Assembly: GCA_900314995.1 (NCBI GenBank) | Contig: OMXK01000017.1 | Span: 1 to 55,530 of the forward strand | Reading direction: 5' to 3' | Length of the DNA stretch: 55,530 nt | DNA from: an uncultured Prevotella sp. | Lineage (GTDB): Bacteria; Bacteroidota; Bacteroidia; Bacteroidales; Bacteroidaceae | Shown: positions 1-8,303 of the stretch, in pieces | How positions within the stretch are numbered: the stretch's first letter is position 1 | Layout of the letters: each line of letters opens with the position of its first letter | Made by a program: the position numbers and the translations under genes | The notes under the pieces: generated by a model | The model's input: only the letters and a program-made list of their open reading frames with translations | The model's database searches: none | What the model was told of the DNA's origin: nothing

Positions 1-243
1 GCCTGTCTTTGTCTCGAGGAACTCGATGCTGCCGTTCTTCGGGAGGTTGCGCTCTGTCATCCAAGCCAGCAGGTCGGGTGTGCCATCGTTCAGAGCCTTT
101 ACGCGAACCTGGATCTTACCGCCACGGGGAATACCGCTCATCTGACCCTCTACGTCGGTCTCCTGCTCGAAATCATAACTTACCATCATCACTTCGCGGT
201 CTTTGTAACCGTCGATTTTCATTGTTACTGGTGTCTTTGCCAT
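1..243 (-). CDS. hcp: Hcp/TssD tube protein, 3' truncated by window edge
   Basis: The first 81 residues of a T6SS tube (Hcp/TssD) protein are visible, read from the ATG at 243 towards position 1; the stop lies outside the window. The fragment has the beta-rich pattern of Bacteroidota TssD: an N-terminal strand around MKIDGY, a GQMSGIPRGGKI segment, then LLAWMTERNLPKNGSIEF. Hcp rings stack inside the sheath and are expelled with the spike. It lies 53 bp downstream of tssC and is probably the next gene of the same transcript. It differs in sequence from the two Hcp-like proteins of the spike operon near 26-27 kb, so the locus carries at least three tube-type subunits. Family assignment is fairly sure; length and C-terminus are not visible. 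Confidence 0.8.
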   Translation of the reverse strand, partial: MAKTPVTMKIDGYKDREVMMVSYDFEQETDVEGQMSGIPRGGKIQVRVKALNDGTPDLLAWMTERNLPKNGSIEFLETKTG

Positions 244-296
244 AACTTTTTGATTTTTAGATTGTTAATACTTTATTTATTAGTCTCAGGATATAC

Positions 297-1667
297 TTAT
301 GCACTAGCCAAAGCAGCTTCCTTATCCTTCTTGTCTGCAGCGACCTTAATCACGAAGTTCTTAGCTGCATAGAACGGGGTCAGAGTGATATCACAAGTAA
401 TCTGCTTGGTGACAGGATCCTGACGCGGCTCGCCGATCTCATAGTTCTGGAACAGGTTGCCATAGCCCTTATACATATTGAGGAACTCCTGGATCTTGCT
501 CTTCAGATTCTTTGGAGAGTTGTACGGATCCCAGTTCTCGAGAGCCACCTCATGCACGAAGTTCATCAGTACTTTCTTCACCCAGTCGAATACACGAACG
601 ATCGGATACTCCTTCATGGCATCAAGATCTCCGTTGTAAAGCGTAGTGTTGTTGAATGCCATCACACGCCCCTCACTGTAGACCATCGGAATCACCTGAT
701 TGTCCATCAAGGCAGCAATCTCAGACTTCAGCAGGTCGATCTTCACACCCTTCACACCGTCAAGGGTACCATATTTCTTACCACCTGCACCCTGTGCCAT
801 GTTAGCTGTTTCATCGTAAAGCTTACCACAGAGAGCAGCAGCAGGAGCGATATAGAATGCCTTTGCATCCTCTTCGTCACTCGACATCTTTTCTGCCTCA
901 CGGCCAACAATCCAGTTGGCGGTCATGACAACATTCATAAGCGCCTGATCGCTGTCGCGATAACCCTCTGTATTGGCCTGTAGATCATCGAATGAGTATT
1001 CATCTGCATGGTCGGTAATCAGCATTACCTTATACTTAAAGGCCATCTTTGCCCACTGAAGTAGGTCTACCTTATCTGTGAATACAGCACCAGGTACGCA
1101 GACAAGGCTATAAGCATCCTTCAGGCTCAGACGGTCGAAACCATTGCGGAGGATATTCTCTACCTCACCAGCGAAGCCAGAGTCAGCATCAGCGATATCT
1201 TCCTTCAGGACATTGATAATACGCAGGTTCTTAACCTTGTCGGTGCCACAAGTCTTGAAGAATGAGTCGAGCTGACGATAGCTGCGCTCAAGGTTCTGGG
1301 TAGCATAGAGGGCATCGGTGATACCCTGCTTCAGAACGCCTGTAAATTTCTCCTCATCCTTTTTGCAGGCATCTGCAAAACCTGTTGCGCTCTCAATGCT
1401 GCTGTCATCCAGCAACTCCAACCAACGCTTGATGTCCTTCTTCAGACCCTCACGCTTATCCTTGAAGCGCTTGTCTGTCAGGAACACCTGCTTAGCTGCC
1501 TTGCGGGCAGGATTCATATTATCAGCATCGGGCATAAAACCACGAATTGCATTAAATCCACCAAATGCCTTTAGCAACTGGGAGACATCCTGTTGTCCTT
1601 GTTTCTCTTGAAGCTCGGCACCAGCCTGTTCGGCGGCCTGAGCTTTCTGCATTTCTACATCTGCCAT
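297..1667 (-). CDS. tssC: T6SS contractile sheath large subunit TssC
   Basis: This 456-residue protein has the length and sequence character of the Bacteroidota TssC/VipB-like sheath large subunit (DUF5458 group). It has a charged N-terminal region, a long alpha/beta core with ESATGFADACKKDEEKF and WIVGREAEKMSSDEEDAKAF-like segments, and a C-terminal part ending in DITLTPFYAAKNFVIKVAAD, typical of the sheath handshake strand region. TssC pairs with TssB to build the cytoplasmic sheath that contracts to drive the Hcp tube outward. It follows the AraC-type regulator by 30 bp and precedes hcp by 53 bp. In most T6SS loci tssB and tssC are adjacent; here a regulator gene sits between them. The ATG at 1667 gives the expected N-terminus. 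Confidence 0.88.
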   Translation of the reverse strand: MADVEMQKAQAAEQAGAELQEKQGQQDVSQLLKAFGGFNAIRGFMPDADNMNPARKAAKQVFLTDKRFKDKREGLKKDIKRWLELLDDSSIESATGFADACKKDEEKFTGVLKQGITDALYATQNLERSYRQLDSFFKTCGTDKVKNLRIINVLKEDIADADSGFAGEVENILRNGFDRLSLKDAYSLVCVPGAVFTDKVDLLQWAKMAFKYKVMLITDHADEYSFDDLQANTEGYRDSDQALMNVVMTANWIVGREAEKMSSDEEDAKAFYIAPAAALCGKLYDETANMAQGAGGKKYGTLDGVKGVKIDLLKSEIAALMDNQVIPMVYSEGRVMAFNNTTLYNGDLDAMKEYPIVRVFDWVKKVLMNFVHEVALENWDPYNSPKNLKSKIQEFLNMYKGYGNLFQNYEIGEPRQDPVTKQITCDITLTPFYAAKNFVIKVAADKKDKEAALASA

Positions 1668-1697
1668 AATTGTATAATTCTTTTAATTCTTTTTACT

Positions 1698-2258
1698 TTA
1701 TTGTCTTTCGTTCTCTGTCATGATACGAAACTCCACAGGCGTCATGCCGATAACCTCGCTCATTCTGCGCTGTAGTGTCCGCACCGAGTTGTAACCAGCT
1801 TCTGCGCTTATAGCAGCAATGCCATATTCAGGATGCTCCCGAAGTAACTGCATTGCACGCATCAGACGGATATTTTCAAGATACTCATCTGGTGACTTGA
1901 AGATCGTTGAATTACGAAAGAGACGAATCAGACGAGCCTGTGAAACCCCCATCAGTTCTGCCAGTTCTTTGGTTCCGAATTCTGCAGTCACCAATTTAGG
2001 TTCCTGTTCCAGACGGTTCTCCAGCATTGCCAACAGCTCTGCATCGTCAACCATGTCAGCCTGCATTGACAAGCGACGGCCACGTTGCATCTCTGCCTTC
2101 AGCCAGTTCACACGCTGTTTCAGTTCGTACCAGCAGTTCAATTGCTCGCTCATCAAGAGATTACGTCCCAACAAGCGCACATTCTCCATATCGAGACGCT
2201 CATTCTCCTGCTCCAAACGGGCTATCTTCTGTTCTAATTCTTCAATCTTCTTAGCCAT
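1698..2258 (-). CDS. AraC-family HTH regulator with N-terminal coiled coil, inside the T6SS operon
   Basis: The 186-residue protein has two parts. Residues 1-45 form a heptad-like coiled coil (MAKKIEELEQKIARLEQENERL). Residues ~95-180 form a two-helix AraC-type DNA-binding domain: TKELAELMGVSQARLIRLFRN, then YGIAAISAEAGYNSVRTLQRRM and GMTPVEFR. It lacks the cupin or ligand-binding domain usual in AraC proteins, so the coiled coil probably provides dimerisation or partner binding. The gene lies between tssB (18 bp upstream) and tssC (30 bp downstream), so it is made with the sheath. A local autoregulator of the T6SS is the likely role, but that is inference. A structural or chaperone role for the coiled coil cannot be excluded. 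Confidence 0.8.
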   Translation of the reverse strand: MAKKIEELEQKIARLEQENERLDMENVRLLGRNLLMSEQLNCWYELKQRVNWLKAEMQRGRRLSMQADMVDDAELLAMLENRLEQEPKLVTAEFGTKELAELMGVSQARLIRLFRNSTIFKSPDEYLENIRLMRAMQLLREHPEYGIAAISAEAGYNSVRTLQRRMSEVIGMTPVEFRIMTENERQ

Positions 2259-2276
2259 AGCGTATTAGTCGCTTGA

Positions 2277-2741
2277 TTAATCGGCGCCTTCCAATTCTGT
2301 GAGCAAAGACTGAAGCATAGCCTTCAGTTCGTCACGGCTACCAGCCTCCTTCAGAATATCACGCAACTTGCGGTTCTGCTCGATGCTCTTGCGAATCTTC
2401 TGGTTAGTGTCGATCTTCTCTTTCACGCCAGAAAGGAACGGGCTGTTCTGAACAAGCTTACCTTTTCCGCCCTGTGCCTCAAAGTCACGCAACTCACCGA
2501 AGTGAAGGGTCTCTGATACAGAGCCACCCTCTTCATCTGTAAAGGCGACTTCTACTTTTGGCTTAAAGTGAGCAAATGCGTCATCAATGTTGTGGATATC
2601 CTCTACAAACTCAGGATTACCTGCTTCAACATCACTGGTGTACTGATCAATCATCAGTGTCTTGTTCTGATCGATCAAACTGACTTTCGCACTGGACTCC
2701 TCATCTGGAGCCATCGAAATGAAATTCTCTTTCATTGCCAT
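2277..2741 (-). CDS. tssB: T6SS contractile sheath small subunit TssB
   Basis: At 154 residues this matches the small sheath subunit (TssB/VipA type). The recognisable core is the sequence from FAHFKPKVEVAF through TLHFGELRDFEAQ, where TssB proteins carry the conserved FxPKVEVxF and the F-G-xLxDF segment. A helical C-terminus follows (KIRKSIEQNRKLRDILKEA ... MLQSLLTELEGA). TssB intertwines with TssC to form sheath protomers, and its N-terminal strand contributes to inter-ring contacts. The start at 2741 is supported by position; a second ATG two codons later is possible. It lies 42 bp downstream of clpV and 18 bp upstream of the AraC-type regulator. Confidence 0.85.
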   Translation of the reverse strand: MAMKENFISMAPDEESSAKVSLIDQNKTLMIDQYTSDVEAGNPEFVEDIHNIDDAFAHFKPKVEVAFTDEEGGSVSETLHFGELRDFEAQGGKGKLVQNSPFLSGVKEKIDTNQKIRKSIEQNRKLRDILKEAGSRDELKAMLQSLLTELEGAD

Positions 2742-2783
2742 AGTTGTAAATAATTTTTAAATGAATACTAATACTATTATACT

Positions 2784-5336
2784 TTATTTTTTCTCTTTCT
2801 TTGTGGTCTTCTTTTCAACAGGCTCTGCAGGATCAGCAGATTTCTCAGCGACTTTCTCTTCACGCTTTCCGTTAATCACGAACACAGCCTGACCATCCTT
2901 GTCGACCTCTACCAGAATCTTGTCACCAGTTTTCACCTTACCGGCAATCATCATCTTTGATATCGGGTGGCGCAGTTCCTTACGGATAATACCAAGAACA
3001 GGACGTGCACCATACTGCTGGTTGTATCCACGCAGGGCAATAGCCTGACGTGCATCAGGTGTAAGCGTCAGCTCTATGTTCTGCTCCTCAAGCAGTTTCA
3101 ACAATCCCTTCAAGTGAATGTCAAAGATCTTTGCAACAGTCTTATCGGTAATTGGCGAGAATGGTACGATTTCTGTCAGACGAGCCAGGAATTCAGGACG
3201 GAAGTAGCCCTGCATAATATCCATCAGTTCATTGTTCTCGGGAATGATACCACTATTGAACTTCTCCACGATGGTCTGTGCACCGATGTTCGAAGTGAAA
3301 AGAATCAGGGCGTTTGAGAAATCACCCACACGACCAAGACGATCGTGAAGCTTACCCTCGTCGAGGATCTGCAGGAACAGATCGAATACCGACTTGTGAG
3401 CCTTCTCAATCTCATCGAACAACACGACTGAATACGGATTCTGACGAATCTTGTTCACCAGCAGACCGCCTTCCTCGTATCCCACGTATCCCGGAGGTGC
3501 ACCGTAGAGCAGTGCCACAGAATGTTCTTCCTTGAACTCCGACATATCGAAGCGAATAAGTGCACTCTCATCGCCGAAGAGGAAGGTTGCAAGTGCCTTA
3601 GCCAACTCTGTCTTACCAGTACCTGTCGGACCAAGGAAGAAGAAAGAACCCATCGGCTGTCCTTTCTTGCTCAGACCAGAACGAGCCTCGTACACAGCAT
3701 CAAGCACCTTCTTCACTGCATGATCCTGACCAACGACACGCTTCTTCAGCGTTTCCTCAGCACCCATCAGACGATCACGTTCCTTAGTCTGTACCTTACC
3801 CAAAGGTATACCTGTCTGCTTAGCTACAACAGCACTCAAATCATCACTCTTCAGGTCTGTACGCTGTTCTGCACTCAGCTCTGTCAACTTATCGAGGATT
3901 CCTGTAAGGAAATCAACACGTTCCCGAATGGTAGCAATCTTACTAAAGTCTGTATCAGAATCGACACCTGCCAAAAGGATGCAGCTTACCTTGTTAAACA
4001 ACTCGTAGTTCAGCCAATCAAGTTCCTTCATCAGTCCTTCGTCGGCCTTATCCTTACCCTCAGCAGAAACTTTGATAGCATCAAGTTTCTCGCGGAGTTC
4101 AGTAATGATACTGCCTGTCAGATCGTTCATCGTCTTCACCTGAGCCATCGTACGGTCTATAAGGTCAAAAGCTGAGTCTGGTAAAGATTTTTCCGTCAGA
4201 TAGCGCTTTGCCAAACGAATGGCATCACTCAGCACTGTTTCGTCGACTGTAAGACCGTGATATTCCTCATAAGCAGGAATAGCGCCCTTCAGGATACGGA
4301 GCGAAAGATCAGCTGTCGGCTCTTCAACGGTAATCTTCTCCAACTTAGATGTCATCTCCTTATCGGTCTCGATATTCTTCGTGAAACCATCGATACTTGA
4401 GGTTGCGAGCAACTGCAGACGCCCTTTACTCAGTTCGTTCTTCAGGATAGAAGATGCACCGAACAGGGAGCCCTGCTTGTCGAACAACTTATCAATCGAC
4501 TCAATGATCAGCACGGCATTCGGCAGAGCCTCCACCTCATTGATTACATTCTTGAAACGATCCTCTACCTCACCCTTATACTGGGCATCGCCACCGAGGG
4601 CGGCTGTATCCAGTTCATAAGCAACGGCACCACTGAGGAAACCAGGCACACGGTCGGCGGCAAGTTCACGAACAAAACCATTCACAAGCGACGTTTTACC
4701 AACGCCTGCCTCACCCGTAATCAGGAGATTAGCCTTTGTCTTACGACCCAGAATTTCATAAATAACTGATATCTCTTTCTCAAAACCGATGACATTGTCA
4801 AGGTTGCCGGCACGTGCCACAGCAGTCTTGTCAACACAGTATTTAGAAAGGCTTCCCTTGCCACCACCAGCGGCAGGCGTGTGCTTTGTTAGCTCGGCTC
4901 CCTCCATATAGGGCGCCTCAACATTTGCGCCACCACCCATCTTGGCACTGATGTCCGATGGAGTAAGTGGCAGCGTCTTCAACTGATCGAACGAGAAGCC
5001 TACACCCGGAGTCACCAAAGAGGCCAGAACACAGACATCGGTGCACTCTTCGAGATTGAACTTCACCTGATAGTTCTCTGCCTCGTCAATGACAGCCTGG
5101 GCCTCGTCACTATACTCTAGATCACGCATAGGGCGAACGGCGCGCGGAGCAAGCTGCATCTGTACGTCTGCCCAGTCCTGAAGATAAAAATAATCCTTAT
5201 CCAATTCACTCTCGATGAAATGGACAAGTCCAATCTCCTTGTGCAGGATAGCTTTAAACAAATGTGCCGGATAAATGGCATCACTGCAATACTCCTCAGC
5301 AAAGGAATTGGCAATCGATTTAAGTTTAGCGTTCAT
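2784..5336 (-). CDS. clpV: T6SS sheath-recycling AAA+ ATPase ClpV (TssH)
   Basis: An 850-residue ClpB/ClpV-type double AAA+ ATPase that disassembles contracted TssBC sheath. It has a Clp-N-like domain (residues ~1-130), AAA domain 1 with Walker A GEAGVGKT at 208-215, a middle region with coiled-coil potential (~390-490), AAA domain 2 with Walker A GPTGTGKT at 569-576 and Walker B VVLFDE at 637-642, and a C-terminal D2-small domain followed by a Lys/Glu tail. The Walker B of domain 1 reads VLIIES (275-280), so the usual Asp-Glu pair is Glu-Ser; domain 1 may bind but hydrolyse ATP poorly. The upstream TTG at 5342 is less likely than the ATG at 5336. First gene of the sheath operon. The family is certain; ClpV rather than ClpB follows from the context. 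Confidence 0.9.
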   Translation of the reverse strand: MNAKLKSIANSFAEEYCSDAIYPAHLFKAILHKEIGLVHFIESELDKDYFYLQDWADVQMQLAPRAVRPMRDLEYSDEAQAVIDEAENYQVKFNLEECTDVCVLASLVTPGVGFSFDQLKTLPLTPSDISAKMGGGANVEAPYMEGAELTKHTPAAGGGKGSLSKYCVDKTAVARAGNLDNVIGFEKEISVIYEILGRKTKANLLITGEAGVGKTSLVNGFVRELAADRVPGFLSGAVAYELDTAALGGDAQYKGEVEDRFKNVINEVEALPNAVLIIESIDKLFDKQGSLFGASSILKNELSKGRLQLLATSSIDGFTKNIETDKEMTSKLEKITVEEPTADLSLRILKGAIPAYEEYHGLTVDETVLSDAIRLAKRYLTEKSLPDSAFDLIDRTMAQVKTMNDLTGSIITELREKLDAIKVSAEGKDKADEGLMKELDWLNYELFNKVSCILLAGVDSDTDFSKIATIRERVDFLTGILDKLTELSAEQRTDLKSDDLSAVVAKQTGIPLGKVQTKERDRLMGAEETLKKRVVGQDHAVKKVLDAVYEARSGLSKKGQPMGSFFFLGPTGTGKTELAKALATFLFGDESALIRFDMSEFKEEHSVALLYGAPPGYVGYEEGGLLVNKIRQNPYSVVLFDEIEKAHKSVFDLFLQILDEGKLHDRLGRVGDFSNALILFTSNIGAQTIVEKFNSGIIPENNELMDIMQGYFRPEFLARLTEIVPFSPITDKTVAKIFDIHLKGLLKLLEEQNIELTLTPDARQAIALRGYNQQYGARPVLGIIRKELRHPISKMMIAGKVKTGDKILVEVDKDGQAVFVINGKREEKVAEKSADPAEPVEKKTTKKEKK

Positions 5337-5366
5337 AAACAATTCAATTTATAGTCATATTAGGTG

Positions 5367-5374
5367 CAAATTTA
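5367..5374 (-). promoter_or_regulatory. Predicted -7 element of the clpV-tssB-tssC operon
   Basis: On the minus strand this reads TAAATTTG, an exact match to the Bacteroidota TAnnTTTG element, about 30 bp before the clpV ATG. No clear TTTG -33 box is seen at the usual distance, so recognition may need an activator such as the operon's own AraC-type protein. Confidence 0.5.
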
Positions 5375-5531
5375 CGAAAAATAATAAAAAATACCACCAT
5401 ATTAAATGGTGGCATTACGATAATTTTACATTCTTTAACTTAAAACGGGTCCTATCTCCACATTTTATACCATAAGAGTGCGTATAATGATGCCAGAAGT
5501 GGTATTAGTAACCAACATTTTTTTTCATATT

Positions 5532-6635
5532 CTACTTCAACAACTCTGTAACTTTTGGTACAATTTGCTTACGCGACAGATTATCTTTGGTATAAGTCAC
5601 TCCTTCGCGAAGAGAAGTGCCGAAGATCTTCTCGGCCACGTCTTTCGTGCCCTCACCGCAATAAATGAAATACGTGCCCTCCTCCAAGAAGGGGGAAGCA
5701 CCGTTACTGGTGTCGGGATTGGGTACCAGATTGTCAATCTTGGCGAAGAGCATATCGCGTCCTTTCTGCTTCATCACCTCGGGCATCACAGCCAGTATGC
5801 GAGTGATGAATGCATCCATCTCCGTCTTCTTGCACGACAGACTGCCGAAGCCGATGAGGTGACGGCCAATCTCATAGTCCTTATAGTCGGAAAGCAGGAT
5901 CTCAGCGTCAGTCATGCCATCGTAGTTGTAGGAAGCCTCCTCCATCTCGCGGCTGATCTGGGCTACCTCGTCCTCCAGTCGCAGTTGGGCTACGAGTGCC
6001 TTCCATGCTGTGGAGTCAATACCCTTGGTTGTGGTTTTGCTGAGGTTGCGCGTATCCGAAAGGATACCTGCCAACATGATTTTCGCCGACTCATCGTCGA
6101 TGGGCACACCCAGTTCATTGAAGCATTCAAAAATAATGGTACAAGTAGAGCCCACCATCTCACGACGTACATAAGGAATAATGGCATCGCGAATATCGCC
6201 CTCAATGTGGTGGTCGATCTTCTGCAATATCTTCGCATCCTTGGCACCATCTACGCACTGGGCATAGTCCGTATGGTCTGTCAGTATCAGGCGCGTGCCG
6301 GCAGCCACCGAACTTTTAAGTTCCGGCAGATCAAAACCGAGACGCTTGGAGATATAGGCTGACTCGCGGTTAGTACCCGTTGAAACTTTCGCCTTGCAGT
6401 TATAGCCTAGGGCACGCATCAGCGAGGCATACGACAGAGCGGAGGTAACAGCATCCACGTCGGGTGTTTTATGACCATAGACGAAAGTTGTGTCTGTTCC
6501 CCAATCCAGACTGGCTAAAATCTCCCGATAGGATTGTTTCTGGGTTTCGGGATTAACGATGGGATTCTCTGTGGTGGTACAAGAGCTTATAGCCCATACC
6601 GCCAACGTAACAATAAAAAAATGTTTTAATTTCAT
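5532..6635 (-). CDS. Exported lipoprotein with family II (DHH) inorganic pyrophosphatase domain
   Basis: A 367-residue protein with a lipoprotein signal peptide (MKLKHFFIVTLAVWAISS, lipobox Cys19) followed by a full DHH/DHHA2 family II pyrophosphatase. Metal-site motifs are visible: GHKTPDVDA at 54-62, LTDHT near 118-122 and IDHH at 140-143. The C-terminal substrate motif is SRKQIVP (354-360), one residue different from the usual SRKKQVVP. Family II pyrophosphatases are normally cytoplasmic Mn2+ enzymes splitting pyrophosphate to phosphate; a lipid anchor would place this one in the periplasm or at the cell surface. It lies beside three lipoproteins with a nucleotidyltransferase fold whose reaction releases pyrophosphate. 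A nanoRNase-like or other DHH substrate is possible but the terminal motif favours pyrophosphatase. Confidence 0.82.
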   Translation of the reverse strand: MKLKHFFIVTLAVWAISSCTTTENPIVNPETQKQSYREILASLDWGTDTTFVYGHKTPDVDAVTSALSYASLMRALGYNCKAKVSTGTNRESAYISKRLGFDLPELKSSVAAGTRLILTDHTDYAQCVDGAKDAKILQKIDHHIEGDIRDAIIPYVRREMVGSTCTIIFECFNELGVPIDDESAKIMLAGILSDTRNLSKTTTKGIDSTAWKALVAQLRLEDEVAQISREMEEASYNYDGMTDAEILLSDYKDYEIGRHLIGFGSLSCKKTEMDAFITRILAVMPEVMKQKGRDMLFAKIDNLVPNPDTSNGASPFLEEGTYFIYCGEGTKDVAEKIFGTSLREGVTYTKDNLSRKQIVPKVTELLK

Positions 6636-6684
6636 CAGATAATTATTTTATGCTGCAAATCTTCTATTTCCAAAATTCAACAAT

Positions 6685-6840
6685 CTAAGCCACTTCTGTG
6701 TCGGTCTGATCCTTGGCCTGCAGAACTAGCAGAGCCTTGGCAAATAGGCAGTCGGCCTTGACAGCAGCCTTTTTGGTTGCATCGTCAATAAATACCAAGG
6801 AACCACCAAGAAGCAAGCTCAGAGAAAAAGCCTGATACAA
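6685..6840 (-). other. Possible short remnant reading frame
   Basis: The 252-bp gap between the pyrophosphatase lipoprotein and the frameshifted nucleotidyltransferase holds a 51-codon open frame on the minus strand from a TTG at 6840 to TAG at 6685. It encodes a hydrophobic N-terminus and an Ala/Lys-rich tail (ATKKAAVKADCLFAKALL). It has no good start codon and I do not recognise it. It may be decayed coding sequence or chance. Confidence 0.2.
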
Positions 6841-6887
6841 TTCCTAAAACCGTCTTTTATTTCCTTATCAATGAAGATTCCAGTTTC

Positions 6888-8263
6888 CTACTCCCAATAA
6901 GAGGCAATATCAGCGAGGCTGCTATCCAAAACGACACGGGCCTTCAGGAAACGCTGAGCTTCGGCAAAATGACTACTCTTGCGGATTTCGGCAGACTTTG
7001 CATCCGTCTTATTAGCGGGATCAGTCATCTGGAGTTGTAAGTACCATACATCCTGAATAAATTCAGGAACATAAGTATAGTCTTTATAGTCAAACTTGAA
7101 ATTCTCCTTGTTCGCTTTGTCGATAGCCGTCCAAATAGCAACCACATCGTCTTTCGTGGGATTCGTCTTAGCCTTGATTTCATCGGAAAAGCGAGGCAGA
7201 AAATAGCCGTCCACGAGAGAGCCATATCAGCCTTTCCTACCTTGTCGAACTCACCAAGCATACCTTCCACGAAGTCTTTATAGGCAGCAGTTTGCAGACG
7301 GTCAGTCAGCGAAGTCAGGTAGTAGTCTGTCACCTTATATTGCTCTAACAATTTGAAGTAGCGCAGGGCAAAACCACCGTTGAAGCCGCTCTCCATATTA
7401 TAGATACTATTGTAAGTGTCGAGTTCCTTTAACGCATCAATATGATCTTTGTATGCCTTGTCCAGTTCCTCACCAACGCGGAACTGATATTTGGCAGCAA
7501 AGCGGAGACCTCTCAGGATAGCACGGGCGTCCAGGGCAATTTTCACATCGGCAGTAACCACGGTATTCATATTGCCATCCCGCAGGTCATGCAGACCGCC
7601 GTGATAATCAATAATGTCACCTGTCCCGTAGTCGTAATAAAGTGCGTTAATGGTGAAATCTCGGCTATAGGTGTCTTCCAACAAATCATCGCAATAGGGG
7701 GAGTCTGGATACTTAGTGAGAGGAACATTACCCTTTCCACCGTACTCTTCGAAAATAGAGAAAATAGGAGCGATGTCGGTCTCGATGTCACCATCATGAT
7801 AGGCCTTGACTACCCAGATATTCTTAAAGGCATTGAAACTCTTGGCATTAGGCACCGTCGCCACAATCTGATCGATGCTGGCATTGGTGGAGAAATCGAT
7901 ATCGTGGCTCGGCGTACCCATCACCCCGTCGCGAACTGTGCCACCATTGACGTATGCCTTGTAGCCGGCATCCACCATGCATTTCATGTCACTAGCTGCA
8001 TTGACAGGGAACGTAAAAAGACCTTCCTTATACAATGACTTCGGTATCACCAACTTCGCATAGCCATTGGCCTTAACTTTTTCGTAGTTTTCGTCAATCA
8101 GTTTGTTGATCTCATCTGTAAAGAAACCTTGGGAGGTCGGTTCTTCCGGCTTCGGGTCAATGGCATTATCTTCGAATGTGCATGATACGAAGGTCGTGGA
8201 AGTAGATAGGAATAGGCTGAACGTCATCAGCCATATTCCTATTCTGTAATTTAATGCTTTCAT
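6888..8263 (-). pseudogene. Lipoprotein with CCA-adding nucleotidyltransferase fold, frameshifted (copy 1)
   Basis: From the ATG at 8263 the frame encodes a lipoprotein (lipobox FVSC, Cys28) with class II CCA-adding/poly(A) polymerase motifs: NGGTVRDGVMG, DID metal-binding aspartates, SRDFTINALYYD, and DARAILRGLRFAAKYQF. It matches the paralogue at 16453-17817 nearly throughout. Near 7200 the frame shifts: where the paralogue reads TTC TGG CCC CGA (F W P R), this copy reads TTC TGC CTC GC, which is explained by loss of one G. The second frame resumes as PRFSDEIKAKTNPT and runs to the TAG at 6888, ending like the paralogue (LDSSLADIASYWE). Either a recent inactivating mutation or a sequencing error. 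The catalytic N-terminal domain upstream of the shift is intact. Confidence 0.8.
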
Positions 8264-8303
8264 TAGCAAATCAACTATTCCTTCTACTTCACGATCTTAA
8301 CAC

